From positions 1,178,001-1,242,000 of the forward strand of contig NZ_LT906463.1 in the NCBI RefSeq assembly GCF_900186995.1: a stretch of DNA of 64,000 nucleotides. Direction: 5' to 3'. Each line of letters begins with the position of its first letter. Within the stretch, counting starts at the first letter, position 1. Both the position numbers and the translations under genes were made by a program. Shown here piece by piece: positions 1 through 10,497 of the stretch. The notes beneath the pieces were generated by a model. It was not told the origin of the DNA. It worked only from the letters and a program-made list of their open reading frames with translations, and did not search any database. This DNA comes from Haemophilus pittmaniae. GTDB taxonomy: Bacteria > Pseudomonadota > Gammaproteobacteria > Enterobacterales > Pasteurellaceae.

Positions 1-57
1 GATCGTGATGAAGAAGCCTATGTTGATAATACGAAACAATATGCGGATTCCAAATAA
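1..57 (+). CDS. 3' end of an unidentified gene (partial)
   Basis: The window opens in an open frame (frame 1) that reads a hydrophilic 18-residue tail, rich in Asp, Glu, Lys and Tyr and ending in ADSK, to a TAA at 55-57. A strong terminator follows about 20 bases later, so this is very likely the true end of a gene. Too little is visible to name the product. It is transcribed toward mraZ but separated from it by the terminator. Confidence 0.6.
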   Translation, partial: DRDEEAYVDNTKQYADSK

Positions 58-77
58 TTCCTTGAAATAATTTAAAA

Positions 78-109
78 ACCGCTTAAGCCTAGGCTTGAGC
101 GGTTTTTTT
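78..109 (+). terminator. Rho-independent terminator after the partial gene
   Basis: A 12-bp stem (arms 78-89 and 92-103, one G-T pair, very short loop) is followed directly by a run of seven T. It closes the upstream transcript and insulates the dcw cluster. Confidence 0.85.
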
Positions 110-147
110 ATGCCTAAAGAATTTAGCAATCTTTTTTGGTGAATAAC

Positions 148-176
148 TTGCAACTTTACTGTATAACCGATAAACT
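148..176 (+). promoter_or_regulatory. Possible sigma-70 promoter of the dcw cluster
   Basis: TTGCAA (148-153) and TAAACT (171-176) are separated by 17 bp; each matches its consensus hexamer at four of six positions. The implied start near 183 lies at the edge of the GTGGT repeats, which would fit repression by MraZ. The hexamers are weak, so this is inference. Confidence 0.3.
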
Positions 177-185
177 TTCGCCAAA

Positions 186-210
186 GTGGTGAGAAGTGGT
201 TTTTTGTGGT
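186..210 (+). promoter_or_regulatory. MraZ operator: three GTGGT boxes at 10-bp spacing
   Basis: GTGGT occurs at 186-190, 196-200 and 206-210, exactly 10 bp apart, just upstream of mraZ. In E. coli, MraZ binds direct TGGGN repeats separated by 5 nt (10-bp period) in its own promoter. The position, period and near-identical box make autoregulation by MraZ the likely function. Confidence 0.7.
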
Positions 211-257
211 GAATTTTCCCCAAAACCAAATTAAATTTGTTTTCATTGGTAAGTAAA

Positions 258-716
258 ATGTTTCGTGGTGCGGCAGCAATTAATTTAGATGCTAAAGGGC
301 GGGTAGCAATTCCTACGCGCTATCGCAGCGAAATTTTAGAAAAAAACCAAGGGCAAATGGTTTGTACAGTCGATATTCGTCAACCTTGTTTATTGCTTTA
401 TCCATTAGATGAATGGGAAAAAATTGAAGAAAAACTACTTTCTCTTTCTAACTTTGATCCTAATCAACGCCGTTTGCAACGTGTAATGTTGGGCTATGCC
501 ACAGAATGTGAGATGGATGCTCAAGGACGAATTTTATTAAGCGGTCCATTACGCAATCACGCAAAATTAGAAAAGGCATTGATGTTGGTAGGGCAACTAA
601 ATAAATTTGAAATTTGGAGCGAATCAGAATGGCTCGCACAAATTGATGAAGATATTGCAATTGGCGCCGGAAGCGATTTTGCGACATCAGAAGAATTAAA
701 AATGCTGTCACTATAA
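258..716 (+). CDS. mraZ: Transcriptional regulator MraZ
   Basis: MraZ is a DNA-binding protein of the AbrB/SpoVT fold that heads the division and cell wall cluster and regulates it. The 152-residue product has the family's usual length and both DxxxR signatures (Asp11-Arg15 and Asp87-Arg91), one in each tandem half. I chose the ATG at 258 because it gives the conserved N-terminus [11 protein letters not shown]; an in-frame TTG at 237 only adds seven unlikely residues. It is first in the operon, followed by rsmH after 85 bases that contain a small hairpin. Three GTGGT boxes upstream are its probable operator. Confidence 0.95.
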   Translation: MFRGAAAINLDAKGRVAIPTRYRSEILEKNQGQMVCTVDIRQPCLLLYPLDEWEKIEEKLLSLSNFDPNQRRLQRVMLGYATECEMDAQGRILLSGPLRNHAKLEKALMLVGQLNKFEIWSESEWLAQIDEDIAIGAGSDFATSEELKMLSL

Positions 717-744
717 AACGATATAAGAACAGCAGCACTAGCAG

Positions 745-769
745 GATAGGCGGTGTATACCGCCCTATC
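745..769 (+). other. Inverted repeat between mraZ and rsmH
   Basis: Arms 745-754 and 759-769 form a 10-bp stem with one bulged C and a 4-base loop. No uninterrupted T run follows, so it is at best a weak terminator. It could tune the mraZ to rsmH transcript ratio or mRNA stability. Confidence 0.4.
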
Positions 770-801
770 TATTTAATAATTAACGATTTCATTTTTGAAT
801 T

Positions 802-1755
802 ATGACTACGCCGACCTCTTTTTCAGCGCCTGAGCATATTACGGTTCTGCTTCATGAAGCAGTAGAAGGCTTGGCATTGAAGCAAGATGGTATTTATATT
901 GATGGCACTTTTGGCCGAGGTGGCCATTCTCGTCTAATTTTATCCCAGTTATCTCCAGAAGGTCGTTTAATCGCGATTGACAGAGATCCTCGTGCAATTG
1001 CCGAAGCACAAAAAATCCAAGATTCCCGCTTTCAAATTGAACATAGTGCATTTTCTTTACTTCCTGAAATTTGTGAGAAATTAGATTTGGTCGGTAAAGT
1101 TGATGGGATTTTACTAGATCTTGGTGTCTCCTCCCCTCAGTTAGATGAAGCTGAACGTGGTTTTAGCTTTATGAAGGATGGTCCATTGGATATGCGAATG
1201 GATACCACTAAAGGTCTTTCTGCTTCACAATGGTTAGCTCAGGTTTCTGTGGAAGATTTGGCTTGGGTTTTAAAAACATTTGGTGAGGAACGCTTCGCTA
1301 AGCGGATTGCTACTGCCATTGTAGAGTTTAATAAAAATGCTACAGAATACTTAAGTCGGACATCACAACTTGCTGAGTTAATTGCTCAATCTGTTCCATT
1401 TAAAGATAAACATAAGCATCCTGCAACTCGTAGTTTTCAGGCTATCCGTATTTTTATTAATTCGGAATTAGATGAGCTCGAAAGCGTATTGAATTCTGCA
1501 TTGAATGTACTGGCACCACAAGGCCGTTTATCGATTATTAGCTTTCATTCCTTAGAAGACAGAATGGTAAAACATTTTATGCGTAAGCAAAGTCGAGGAG
1601 TAGAATTACCGAAAGGCTTACCATTACGTGAAGATCAAATTGAACGTGGTCAGAAATTAAAAATTATTGGTAAAGCAATTAAGCCAACCGATGCTGAGGT
1701 TAATGCAAACCCACGTTCTCGCAGCGCCGTATTACGTATCGCTGAAAAGGTTTAA
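802..1755 (+). CDS. rsmH: 16S rRNA (cytosine1402-N4)-methyltransferase RsmH
   Basis: RsmH (formerly MraW) transfers a methyl group from SAM to N4 of C1402 in 16S rRNA in the decoding centre. The 317-residue length is typical. The SAM-binding loop [12 protein letters not shown] lies near residues 33-44, and [12 protein letters not shown] and the downstream PLDMRMD block are family hallmarks. The C-terminal [10 protein letters not shown] is also conserved. It is second in the dcw operon and ends two bases before ftsL, so the two are co-translated or nearly so. Confidence 0.96.
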   Translation: MTTPTSFSAPEHITVLLHEAVEGLALKQDGIYIDGTFGRGGHSRLILSQLSPEGRLIAIDRDPRAIAEAQKIQDSRFQIEHSAFSLLPEICEKLDLVGKVDGILLDLGVSSPQLDEAERGFSFMKDGPLDMRMDTTKGLSASQWLAQVSVEDLAWVLKTFGEERFAKRIATAIVEFNKNATEYLSRTSQLAELIAQSVPFKDKHKHPATRSFQAIRIFINSELDELESVLNSALNVLAPQGRLSIISFHSLEDRMVKHFMRKQSRGVELPKGLPLREDQIERGQKLKIIGKAIKPTDAEVNANPRSRSAVLRIAEKV

Positions 1756-1757
1756 AT

Positions 1758-2075
1758 ATGGAAAATAGTGAACGTTATCCGTTACAGCACTTATTGGTTG
1801 AAGATATTTTTTCGGCAAATAAATTAATTGTTGTACTTTTGATACTTATTTTACTTTCTGCCTTTGGCACAATTTGGATGACTCATCAAACCCGTGGATT
1901 AATTTCAGAAAATGGGCAATTGGTAGTGCAGCATCAAGCCCTAGAAAATGAATATCGCAATTTGCAATTGCAAGAAGCGACTGAAAGCGATAATACGCGG
2001 GTTGAATCTATTGCAATTGGCACGTTGAATATGAAAAGAGTAGAACCAGAACAAGAAGTAGTTATTGTAGAGTAG
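1758..2075 (+). CDS. ftsL: Cell division protein FtsL
   Basis: FtsL is a small bitopic divisome protein that forms a complex with FtsB and FtsQ and helps activate FtsW/FtsI. The 105-residue product has a short cytoplasmic N-terminus, one transmembrane segment at about residues 22-40 and a periplasmic part with a coiled-coil-like pattern. Sequence conservation in this family is low, so the call rests mainly on topology, size and its invariant position between rsmH and ftsI. Confidence 0.93.
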   Translation: MENSERYPLQHLLVEDIFSANKLIVVLLILILLSAFGTIWMTHQTRGLISENGQLVVQHQALENEYRNLQLQEATESDNTRVESIAIGTLNMKRVEPEQEVVIVE

Positions 2076-2087
2076 GAATTTAAGGAT

Positions 2088-3908
2088 ATGGTCAGATTCA
2101 ACTCATCCAAAAAATCGGCTAAATCAAAAAAGAATATTAGAAAACTACCGGCAACAGCCGCAGTTAAGCCGAATAAACCTAAACAAGTGTTTGAGAAATG
2201 TTTCTTACGCAGTCGTTATTTTGTGTCCGTTGGTTTCATTTTTCTTGGCCTTGTTGCCTTGGTAACTCGTGCGGCTTATGTACAGTCAATTGATGCGGAT
2301 ACACTTTCTGGTGAAGCTGATAAACGTTCATTGCGCAAAGATGAAGTGTTGTCTGTACGTGGTTCTATTTTAGATCGAAATGGTCAGTTGTTATCGGTGA
2401 GTGTACCGATGAGTGCAATCGTGGCAGATCCTAGAATGATTTACAAAGAACATTCATTGGATGATAAGGAACGAATTAAAGCACTCGCAGAAGTATTGGA
2501 TATGCGTTACGACGACTTGGTGAAAAAAATTGAGAAAAATCCTAAATCAGGTTTTTTATATTTAGCCCGCCAAGTTGAAGCTGGTAAGGCGAATTATATT
2601 CGCGAATTAAAAATTAAAGGTATTTCTTTAGAAACTGAATCTCGTCGTTTTTATCCTCGTGTAGAAGAGACCGCACAGTTGGTTGGTTTTACTAATATTG
2701 ACGGTAAAGGGATTGAGGGAGTTGAAGCTAGTTTTAATTCCATGTTAGTCGGAAAAGATGGTGCGCGCGTTGTTCGCAAAGATAAACGAGGTAATATCGT
2801 AGAACATGTTGCGGATCAGAAAAAATATGATGCTCAAGATGTGACATTAAGTATTGACGAAAAATTGCAATCAGTGGTTTATCGAGAAATTAAAAAAGCA
2901 GTAAGTGAAAATAAAGCTGAATCTGGTACAGCCGTTTTAGTTGATGTTCGTACCGGTGAAGTGTTGGCGATGGCTACTGCACCTTCTTATAACCCGAATA
3001 ACCTTTCTAGCGTTAAGGATGAGCTAAAACGTAATCGAGCTATTACCGACACGTTCGAACCAGGTTCAACTGTTAAGCCGTTTGTGGTGTTGACTGCATT
3101 ACAACGTGGGGCGGTCCGTCGCGATGAAATCATTAATACCGGGCCACTTAATCTAAGTGGAAAAGATATTACAGATGTAGCGCCGAGAGGACAGCAAACC
3201 ATAGATGAGATTCTGATTAATTCAAGTAACCGTGGGGTAAGTCGCTTAGCTTTACGTATGCCTCCATCGGCTTTAATGGAAACCTATCAAAGCGCGGGGC
3301 TGGGTAAGCCGACAGATTTAGGTCTAATTGGTGAACAAGTTGGTCTTTTAAATGCGAATCGTAAGCGTTGGGCTGATATTGAGCGTGCGACAGTCGCTTA
3401 TGGATATGGTATTACAACGACACCGTTACAAATTGCTCGTGCGTACGCTACATTAGGCAGTTATGGTATTTATCGTCCACTTTCAATTACGAAGGTAGAT
3501 CCTCCAGTTATCGGCCAACGAGTATTTTCGGAAAAAGCTAGTAAAGAAGTGGTTGGTATTCTTGAAAAAGTCGCAATTAAAAATAAACGCGCTATGGTAG
3601 AGGGCTATCGTGTTGGTGTGAAAACCGGTACGGCAAGAAAAATAGAAAATGGCCACTATGTTAATAAATATGTTGCATTTACGGCTGGTTTAGCGCCTAT
3701 TAGTGATCCTCGGTATGCCTTAGTTATTTTGATTAATGATCCCAAAGCTGGCCAATATTATGGAGGAGCAGTATCTGCCCCAGTATTCTCCAGTATTATG
3801 GGATATGCATTGCGAGCTAATGGCATTGCACCTGATGCAGAACCAACAGATAAATTAACAAAGCGAACAGTGCGTCTTAACGATCATAAGTTAGAGAAAA
3901 CCAATTAA
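2088..3908 (+). CDS. ftsI: Peptidoglycan D,D-transpeptidase FtsI (PBP3)
   Basis: FtsI crosslinks septal peptidoglycan and is a beta-lactam target. The 606 residues comprise a cytoplasmic tail, a transmembrane anchor at about 44-60, a pedestal domain and a transpeptidase domain. The active-site motifs are Ser327-Thr-Val-Lys330 (SxxK), Ser379-Ser-Asn381 (SxN) and Lys512-Thr-Gly (KTG), the same numbering as H. influenzae PBP3. At positions linked to resistance in that species the residues are Ser385, Leu389, Ala502, Arg517 and Asn526 (all susceptible type), with Ile377 where H. influenzae usually has Met. It lies between ftsL and murE. Confidence 0.97.
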   Translation: MVRFNSSKKSAKSKKNIRKLPATAAVKPNKPKQVFEKCFLRSRYFVSVGFIFLGLVALVTRAAYVQSIDADTLSGEADKRSLRKDEVLSVRGSILDRNGQLLSVSVPMSAIVADPRMIYKEHSLDDKERIKALAEVLDMRYDDLVKKIEKNPKSGFLYLARQVEAGKANYIRELKIKGISLETESRRFYPRVEETAQLVGFTNIDGKGIEGVEASFNSMLVGKDGARVVRKDKRGNIVEHVADQKKYDAQDVTLSIDEKLQSVVYREIKKAVSENKAESGTAVLVDVRTGEVLAMATAPSYNPNNLSSVKDELKRNRAITDTFEPGSTVKPFVVLTALQRGAVRRDEIINTGPLNLSGKDITDVAPRGQQTIDEILINSSNRGVSRLALRMPPSALMETYQSAGLGKPTDLGLIGEQVGLLNANRKRWADIERATVAYGYGITTTPLQIARAYATLGSYGIYRPLSITKVDPPVIGQRVFSEKASKEVVGILEKVAIKNKRAMVEGYRVGVKTGTARKIENGHYVNKYVAFTAGLAPISDPRYALVILINDPKAGQYYGGAVSAPVFSSIMGYALRANGIAPDAEPTDKLTKRTVRLNDHKLEKTN

Positions 3909-3937
3909 TCATCGACACAAAGAGATTAAATAAGAAA

Positions 3938-5425
3938 ATGAAAAAATTGAGTACATTGTTAGATATCAACCTTGCGGGAGATGTTGAAATTGCAGGGCTC
4001 ACCCTTGATAGCCGGCAAGTAACGGAAGGTACTTTATTTATTGCCATTAAAGGCCATGTGGTTGATGGTAGAGAATTTATTTCAGCAGCAATTGAAAAAG
4101 GTGCCGTAGCAATTCTCGCTGAAGCAGGGCTTCCAACAGAGCATTTGCAGATTTATTTTGTGAATAATGTCCCTGTTATTCAATATTATAATTTAGGTTG
4201 TGATTTATCGAAAATTGCAGGCGATTTTTATGATGATCCTTCGAGTAAGTTGAGACTTGTCGGGATTACTGGTACTAATGGTAAAACGACCATTTCACAA
4301 TTATTAGCGCAATGGGCCACTTTGTTGGGACATACTTCAGCGGTAATGGGAACGATTGGAAATGGTTTATTAGGACGGTTATCAGAGTCCAAAAATACAA
4401 CGGGGTCAGCGGTAGAAATACAATCCCAACTGGCGCAGTTTGTTGCGCAAGATGCAGACTTTGCCGCTATTGAGGTATCTTCCCATGGATTATCTCAGCA
4501 TCGGGTTGAAGCGCTTCATTTTGATGCTGCGATTTTCACCAATTTGAGCCGTGACCATTTGGACTATCATCATACGATGGAAGCATATGGAGAAGCCAAG
4601 AAACGTTTATTTACTGAATTAGATGTGGGATTGCGAGTACTTAATGTTGATGATTTTTGTGCAAAGGCATGGTTAAAGGATTTACCACCAGTTATTGAGG
4701 TGAGTGTTGATCCTCATTATCGGCCGATCTCCTCTCGATGGATTAAAGCCCTTTCAATCCATTTCACTGATAGAGGAACATCCATCGGTTTTTCTTCTAG
4801 TTGGGGAGATGGTATTTTCCATAGTGAATTAATCGGTGAATTTAATGTCTCTAATTTACTCTTAGCAGCAGCAACTTTACTTGGATTAGGGTATCCATTA
4901 TCTGAATTAATTATAACAGCATCTCGGCTCAAAGGTGTTTGTGGAAGAATGGAAGTTATTAAGGAGAATGGATTCCCTACAGTATTAGTTGATTATGCCC
5001 ATACACCGGATGCTCTAGAAAAAGCATTATTAGCGGCTCGAGAACATTGCAAAGGGCGTTTGTGGTGCGTCTTTGGTTGTGGCGGTGATCGTGATAGTGG
5101 TAAGCGCCCATTAATGGGCGGTATTGCTAATCGCTTGGCTGATTTTGTTATTGTTACTATGGATAACCCGCGAACCGAAGACCCTATAAAAATTGAAGCA
5201 GATATTTTAGCCGGGGTTGGCGATAGGAATACTGTAGCATTAATTACTAATCGCCAAGATGCAATTGAATTTGCAGTGGGTGGAGCTATTGAGGAGGATG
5301 TCATCTTAATCGCTGGTAAAGGCCACGAGGATTATCAAATTATTGGTAATGAGATGCATTATTTTTCTGATCAAGAAGTTGTTCGCCAATATATTAATCG
5401 AAAACGGGAACCTCAAAATGATTAA
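3938..5425 (+). CDS. murE: UDP-MurNAc-tripeptide synthetase MurE (meso-DAP adding)
   Basis: MurE adds the third amino acid to UDP-MurNAc-L-Ala-D-Glu in the cytoplasm. The 495-residue protein has the Mur-ligase ATP loop GTNGKTT at residues 112-118. The DNPR motif, in the stretch MDNPRTEDP, is the signature of enzymes specific for meso-diaminopimelate, as expected in Gram-negative bacteria. Its stop overlaps the murF start by 8 bases, indicating translational coupling. Confidence 0.96.
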   Translation: MKKLSTLLDINLAGDVEIAGLTLDSRQVTEGTLFIAIKGHVVDGREFISAAIEKGAVAILAEAGLPTEHLQIYFVNNVPVIQYYNLGCDLSKIAGDFYDDPSSKLRLVGITGTNGKTTISQLLAQWATLLGHTSAVMGTIGNGLLGRLSESKNTTGSAVEIQSQLAQFVAQDADFAAIEVSSHGLSQHRVEALHFDAAIFTNLSRDHLDYHHTMEAYGEAKKRLFTELDVGLRVLNVDDFCAKAWLKDLPPVIEVSVDPHYRPISSRWIKALSIHFTDRGTSIGFSSSWGDGIFHSELIGEFNVSNLLLAAATLLGLGYPLSELIITASRLKGVCGRMEVIKENGFPTVLVDYAHTPDALEKALLAAREHCKGRLWCVFGCGGDRDSGKRPLMGGIANRLADFVIVTMDNPRTEDPIKIEADILAGVGDRNTVALITNRQDAIEFAVGGAIEEDVILIAGKGHEDYQIIGNEMHYFSDQEVVRQYINRKREPQND

Positions 5426-6791
5426 GGTAACAACAGCACTATTATCAGAAATTTTGAATGCTAAGTTGATTGGCGATGCTACGACGGTAGTTGATGCGAT
5501 CAACACGGATAGCCGACAGTATCAACACAATAGCTTGTTCTTTGCCTTGAAAGGAGAGAATTTTGATGCTCATGATTATCTTGATAAAGCGATTAGCCAA
5601 GGTGCGATTGCATTAGTGGTAGAGCGAGCTGACTATTCTTTGAATGTTCCTCAGTTGCTTGTAGCTAACAGCCGCTTGGCTTTAGGTGATTTGGCGAAAT
5701 GGTTACGGAATAAAATAAAACCACGGACAGTTGCTATGACAGGCTCTTCCGGTAAGACTACGGTAAAAGAGATGACAGCATCTATTTTACAACAAACGGC
5801 AGGGGGGGCGGATTCTGTATTATTTACCCAAGGTAATTTTAATAATGATATTGGTGTACCTCTTACCTTATTACGTTTAACGGAACAACATAAGTTTGCT
5901 GTTATTGAGCTTGGTGCAAATCATCAGGGGGAAATTGATTACACAACTCAAATTACCCAACCTAATGCAGCATTGGTTAATAATGTCGCACCAGCGCACC
6001 TAGAAGGATTTGGTTCAATTGAAGGTGTTGCTCGTGCTAAAGGTGAAATTTACCGTGGGTTAACCGAAAATGGCGTGGCTATTCTAAATCAGCAAAATCA
6101 TTATTTAACACTTTGGCAAAATGATATTGGCTGCCATCCGGTGGTATTTTTTAATGGGGGTGATTATTGGGCTGAGAATGTTCAACGCACGTTGAGCGGA
6201 AGTTCATTTACGCTACACACGCCCCAAGGAAAAACAGAAATTAATTTACCCTATTTAGGTGCTCACAATGTGAGTAATGCACTTGCAGCAGCAGCATTGG
6301 CAATGAATGTTGGTGCATCTTTGGACGATGTAACATTAGGACTGATTCATCGTTCTGCGGTTAAAGGGCGTCTTTTCCCAATAACAGTAAGTGATCGGTT
6401 GCTATTGTTGGATGATACTTACAATGCTAACGTTGACTCATTATGTGCCGCAATTGATGTATTAAACACTTATTCAGCGTATCGTATTCTCCTTGTCGGA
6501 GATATGAAAGAATTAGGGGCAGAAAGCGGGGCTCGTCATGCTCAAGTAGGTGAATATGCTCAGCAAGCAGGATTAGATTTGGTGCTTTCATTTGGTAATG
6601 AGAGCCAATTAATTTCAACGGCTACCGGCGGAAAACATTTTGATGATAAGAATTCAATGATCTCATTTGTATCATCAATAATTCATCAACAGTTAGCCAA
6701 TAATAACAATGTTGTAGTTCTAGGGAAGGGCTCTCGATCAATGCATATGGAAGATGTTATTTATTCATTGAAGGAAAGTTTTAAATGTTAG
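5418..6791 (+). CDS. murF: UDP-MurNAc-tripeptide-D-Ala-D-Ala ligase MurF
   Basis: MurF attaches D-Ala-D-Ala to complete the UDP-MurNAc-pentapeptide. The start at 5418 ([13 protein letters not shown]) gives 457 residues, the normal size, and an 8-base overlap with murE. Earlier in-frame starts inside murE would add a non-homologous extension. The ATP loop GSSGKTT is at residues 109-115 and the Mur-ligase central motifs ([17 protein letters not shown]) follow. Its last codons overlap mraY by 7 bases. Confidence 0.95.
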   Translation: MIKVTTALLSEILNAKLIGDATTVVDAINTDSRQYQHNSLFFALKGENFDAHDYLDKAISQGAIALVVERADYSLNVPQLLVANSRLALGDLAKWLRNKIKPRTVAMTGSSGKTTVKEMTASILQQTAGGADSVLFTQGNFNNDIGVPLTLLRLTEQHKFAVIELGANHQGEIDYTTQITQPNAALVNNVAPAHLEGFGSIEGVARAKGEIYRGLTENGVAILNQQNHYLTLWQNDIGCHPVVFFNGGDYWAENVQRTLSGSSFTLHTPQGKTEINLPYLGAHNVSNALAAAALAMNVGASLDDVTLGLIHRSAVKGRLFPITVSDRLLLLDDTYNANVDSLCAAIDVLNTYSAYRILLVGDMKELGAESGARHAQVGEYAQQAGLDLVLSFGNESQLISTATGGKHFDDKNSMISFVSSIIHQQLANNNNVVVLGKGSRSMHMEDVIYSLKESFKC

Positions 6792-7867
6792 TTTGGTTGG
6801 CAGAACTTTTGGTTCGTTATGAGACGATGTTTAATGTTGTTTCATATATTACAGTACGGGCTATTTTAGCATTATTAACCGCACTGTTTATTTCTCTTTG
6901 GATTGGACCAAAGGTAATTAAGCGTTTACAGGTATTAAAATTTGGGCAAGAAGTCAGAAATGATGGTCCTGAAAGCCATTTTAGTAAACGTGGAACTCCA
7001 ACCATGGGTGGCATTATGATCTTATTTTCCATCGGAGTCAGTACGCTGCTGTGGGCGAATTTAAGTAATCCTTATGTATGGATTTGTTTATTTGTTCTGT
7101 TCGGTTATGGGGCAATCGGTTTTGTAGATGATTATCGGAAGATCACCCGAAAAAATACCGATGGTTTGATTGCCCGTTGGAAATATTTTTGGATGTCGGT
7201 GGTTGCCCTTGTTGCCATTCTTTGGCTGTATTGGCTTGGCCATGATACCGATGCGACTCGCTTAGTTGTGCCTTTCTTCAAAGATATCATGCCGCAGCTT
7301 GGATTGTTCTATATTGTTCTTTCTTATTTTGTCATTGTTGGAACTGGTAATGCGGTTAATTTGACCGATGGTTTAGATGGTTTGGCTATTATGCCAACGG
7401 CCTTGGTCGCAGGCGCTTTTGCTTTAATTGCCTGGGCAACCGGAAACATCAATTTTGCCGATTATTTGCATATTCCTTATATTAAATATAGTTCAGAAGT
7501 CGTCGTTTTTTGTACAGCTATCGTAGGTGCAGGGTTAGGATTCCTATGGTTTAATACATATCCTGCTCAAGTCTTTATGGGCGATGTAGGTTCATTAGCT
7601 TTGGGCGGCGCGCTTGGTGTTGTTGCGATTTTAGTTCGTCAGGAATTCCTCTTGGTGATTATGGGAGGCGTCTTTGTAGTAGAGGCTCTATCTGTTATCT
7701 TGCAGGTTGGCTCTTATAAATTACGTAAACAGAGAATCTTTCGAATGGCACCGATCCATCACCATTTTGAATTAAAAGGGTGGCCGGAACCAAGAGTAAT
7801 CATCCGTTTTTGGATTATTTCCTTGATGTTGGTATTAATGGGATTGGTAACCCTTAAATTACGTTAA
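6785..7867 (+). CDS. mraY: Phospho-MurNAc-pentapeptide translocase MraY
   Basis: MraY transfers phospho-MurNAc-pentapeptide from UDP to undecaprenyl phosphate at the inner membrane, forming lipid I. The 360-residue polytopic protein (about ten membrane segments) shows the conserved acidic motifs: Asp115-Asp116 in FVDDYRK, the [10 protein letters not shown] block at 191-200, and Asp266 in MGDVGS. The C-terminal HHHFELKG loop is also present. It overlaps the end of murF. Confidence 0.97.
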   Translation: MLVWLAELLVRYETMFNVVSYITVRAILALLTALFISLWIGPKVIKRLQVLKFGQEVRNDGPESHFSKRGTPTMGGIMILFSIGVSTLLWANLSNPYVWICLFVLFGYGAIGFVDDYRKITRKNTDGLIARWKYFWMSVVALVAILWLYWLGHDTDATRLVVPFFKDIMPQLGLFYIVLSYFVIVGTGNAVNLTDGLDGLAIMPTALVAGAFALIAWATGNINFADYLHIPYIKYSSEVVVFCTAIVGAGLGFLWFNTYPAQVFMGDVGSLALGGALGVVAILVRQEFLLVIMGGVFVVEALSVILQVGSYKLRKQRIFRMAPIHHHFELKGWPEPRVIIRFWIISLMLVLMGLVTLKLR

Positions 7868-7885
7868 TCACAACATTTCTTTCGT

Positions 7886-7905
7886 ATCCTGCCCTGAGGT
7901 AGGAT
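7886..7905 (+). other. Hairpin in the mraY-murD gap
   Basis: An 8-bp stem (7886-7893 with 7898-7905, one G-T pair, 4-base loop) sits in the 109-base mraY-murD gap, the longest early gap of the dcw operon. An interrupted T-rich stretch follows. It may reduce read-through or stabilise an mRNA end; it is not a strong terminator. Confidence 0.4.
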
Positions 7906-7976
7906 GCATTCTATTTTTAGGTTTATGGTGGGCTAGTTTTGATGTTAACGGCCTGATCTTGAAAAGAAGACAGAAA

Positions 7977-9299
7977 ATGACCGAACAAACAACTTTGTAT
8001 TCAGGTAAAAATATTACGATTATCGGCCTCGGTAAGACGGGGCTTTCTTGTGTCGATTATTTACGTAGTCAAAATGCCCACTTACGAGTTATTGATACCC
8101 GTGAAAGTCCAGCAGGAAAAGAACAATTAGCATCGGATATCCCGCTACATTGTGGCAGTTTGAATCAACAATGGTTGCTTGAGAGCGATATTATTGTGAT
8201 TAGTCCAGGGCTCGCGGTAAAGACACCTGAAATTCAAGCTGCAATTGCTGCTGGTGTAGAAGTTATTGGTGATATTGAGTTATTTTGTCGAGTGGCTGAT
8301 AAACCGATTATTGCAATTACAGGCTCTAATGGTAAAAGTACCGTAACGAGTTTAGTTTATGAAATTGCCAAATCTGCAGGTTTAGCTGTTGGTATGGGGG
8401 GCAATATTGGTATTCCGGCGCTTTCCTTACTCAATCAATCATTCGATCTTTATGTTTTAGAGCTCTCTAGTTTCCAACTAGAAACGACCTATAGTTTAAA
8501 GGCTGCCGCTGCGACAGTATTAAATGTTACAGAAGACCACATGAATCGTTATGTGGATTTAGAAGATTATCGTCAAGCTAAGTTACGAGTCTATCAGAAT
8601 GCGGTAAATATCGTGGTGAATAACGAAGATCCACTGACTAGACCGGATGCTATGGATACGTCCTCAAAAGTATATACTTTTGCCGAAAGCCAAGCCGATT
8701 ATTGGTTGCGACATGGAGAGGATGATAGCTATCTAATGGCTGGCGACGAAGTGATTTTACCTTGTGGAGAAGTCAGTTTGGTTGGTCGTCACAACTATAT
8801 GAATTGTTTGGCTGCGACAGCATTGAGCGAAGCCGTAGGTATCCCATTAGCTGCGGTGCGTCATACCTTACGTCACTTTAAAGGATTAGATCATCGTTTC
8901 CAACTAGCAGCCAATGTAAATGGTGTTCGTTGGATTAATGATTCTAAAGCAACCAATGTAGGCAGTACTGTGGCTGCTCTTAGTGGTTTACAGGTAAAAG
9001 GAACATTACATTTATTATTAGGTGGTGATGGTAAAGGTGCTGATTTTTCTGAGTTAGCCACACTTATCGAAAAACCGAATATTATTTGTTATTGTTTTGG
9101 CCGTGATGGTGCGCAGCTTGCCGCACTCTCTTCACATTCCCATCTTTTTGAAACAATGCAACAGGCCATAGAGTTTTTACGCCCGCATTTGGTTGTAGGC
9201 GATATGGTGTTGCTTTCTCCAGCTTGTGCTAGCTTGGATCAATTCCCGTCCTTTGAAAAGCGGGGAGAAGAATTTACCCGTTTGGCGAATTTAAAGTGA
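7977..9299 (+). CDS. murD: UDP-MurNAc-L-Ala-D-Glu ligase MurD
   Basis: MurD adds D-glutamate to UDP-MurNAc-L-Ala. I start at the ATG at 7977 (MTEQTTLYSGKNITIIGLG), giving 440 residues; a TTG at 7959 is the only reason for a longer form. The N-terminal Rossmann-like GLGKTGLS binds the UDP substrate, the ATP loop GSNGKST lies at 116-122, and NVTEDHMNRY and DSKATNVGST match the Mur-ligase central and C-terminal motifs. Confidence 0.95.
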   Translation: MTEQTTLYSGKNITIIGLGKTGLSCVDYLRSQNAHLRVIDTRESPAGKEQLASDIPLHCGSLNQQWLLESDIIVISPGLAVKTPEIQAAIAAGVEVIGDIELFCRVADKPIIAITGSNGKSTVTSLVYEIAKSAGLAVGMGGNIGIPALSLLNQSFDLYVLELSSFQLETTYSLKAAAATVLNVTEDHMNRYVDLEDYRQAKLRVYQNAVNIVVNNEDPLTRPDAMDTSSKVYTFAESQADYWLRHGEDDSYLMAGDEVILPCGEVSLVGRHNYMNCLAATALSEAVGIPLAAVRHTLRHFKGLDHRFQLAANVNGVRWINDSKATNVGSTVAALSGLQVKGTLHLLLGGDGKGADFSELATLIEKPNIICYCFGRDGAQLAALSSHSHLFETMQQAIEFLRPHLVVGDMVLLSPACASLDQFPSFEKRGEEFTRLANLK

Positions 9300-9309
9300 T
9301 AGCGGGTTA

Positions 9310-10497
9310 ATGATGGAATTTATTACACAGCTCAAGCAAAGTTATGACCGCTGGATGCGTATTACGCCACAGGGATTGCTCTATGACCGAGCGCTCTGGT
9401 GGCTTTTTGTCATTTTGTTAATGATCGGTTTGATTGCCGTCACTTCCGCTTCTATGCCTTACAGTTCGCGGCTTTACAATGACCCGTTCTACTTTGCCAA
9501 ACGCGATGCGGTATATGTATTGCTATCTCTGGTTACCTGTTACATCACTTTACGTTTCCCTTCCGCTAAATGGGAGAAAATGCATGCGGCTATTTTCTGG
9601 ATAGCGGTAATTATGCTTATTTTGGTGTTAGTGATAGGTACCTCTGTCAATGGAGCGAAACGTTGGATTTCTTTGGGGATTTTAAATTTCCAGCCGGCAG
9701 AATTTGCCAAGTTGGCCTTGACTTGTTTCTTGGCAAGCTATTTTACCCGCCGTTATGACGAAGTTCGTGGGCGTAAATTCAGTGCGATTAAACCGTTTAT
9801 CGTGATGGGTGTGATGGGGATTTTCCTTTTAGTGCAGCCAGATATGGGCTCAACCGTTGTACTCTTTGTGATTACGTTTGGCATGCTATTTATCGTTGGT
9901 GCCCACTTCTTACAATTCTTATTTCTTATTGCCACCGGCGGTATTCTAGGCTTGTGGTTGGTCGTGTCCGCTTCTTATCGTTTAAAACGTTTTACCGGCT
10001 TTTTAGAACCTTTCAAGGATCCTTACGGAACCGGTTTCCAGTTGACCAACTCCTTGATGGCATTTGGTCGCGGTGAAATTAGTGGAGAAGGCTTAGGTAA
10101 CTCTATCCAGAAGCTGGAATATCTACCGGAAGCCCATACCGACTTTATTATGGCGATCATTGGTGAGGAGTTTGGTTTTATCGGTATTGTGATTGTCGTA
10201 ATTTTGCTTGGCTTATTAATTTTCCGAGCCTTGAAAATTGGTCGTGAATCGTTGATGTTAGAGCAGCGTTTTCGCGGTTTCTTTGCTCTAGGGATTAGTT
10301 TTTGGATTTTCTTCCAGGGCTTCGTAAACTTAGGCATGGCGTTAGGCATGTTACCCACCAAAGGTTTAACCTTCCCACTAGTGAGTTACGGTGGTTCTAG
10401 TATTATTATCATGTCAGCCACCGTTGGTATTTTGCTACGCATTGATCATGAAAATCGCCTTCAACGGGGCGGTCAGGCACGATTAAGGGATGATTAG
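9310..10497 (+). CDS. ftsW: Septal peptidoglycan glycosyltransferase FtsW
   Basis: FtsW is the SEDS-family polymerase that builds septal glycan strands together with FtsI. The 395-residue product is highly hydrophobic (about ten membrane segments) and contains the SEDS landmarks GAKRWI, FQPAEFAKL, LPEAHTDFI with GEEFGF, and the late SYGGSS. A basic cytoplasmic tail ends the protein. It follows murD after 10 bases and murG starts directly after its stop codon. Confidence 0.96.
   Translation: MMEFITQLKQSYDRWMRITPQGLLYDRALWWLFVILLMIGLIAVTSASMPYSSRLYNDPFYFAKRDAVYVLLSLVTCYITLRFPSAKWEKMHAAIFWIAVIMLILVLVIGTSVNGAKRWISLGILNFQPAEFAKLALTCFLASYFTRRYDEVRGRKFSAIKPFIVMGVMGIFLLVQPDMGSTVVLFVITFGMLFIVGAHFLQFLFLIATGGILGLWLVVSASYRLKRFTGFLEPFKDPYGTGFQLTNSLMAFGRGEISGEGLGNSIQKLEYLPEAHTDFIMAIIGEEFGFIGIVIVVILLGLLIFRALKIGRESLMLEQRFRGFFALGISFWIFFQGFVNLGMALGMLPTKGLTFPLVSYGGSSIIIMSATVGILLRIDHENRLQRGGQARLRDD

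Noticed and set aside
5343..5417. Longer murF start inside murE
   Set aside because: The extra residues have no family similarity and the 8-base overlap start at 5418 gives the normal length.
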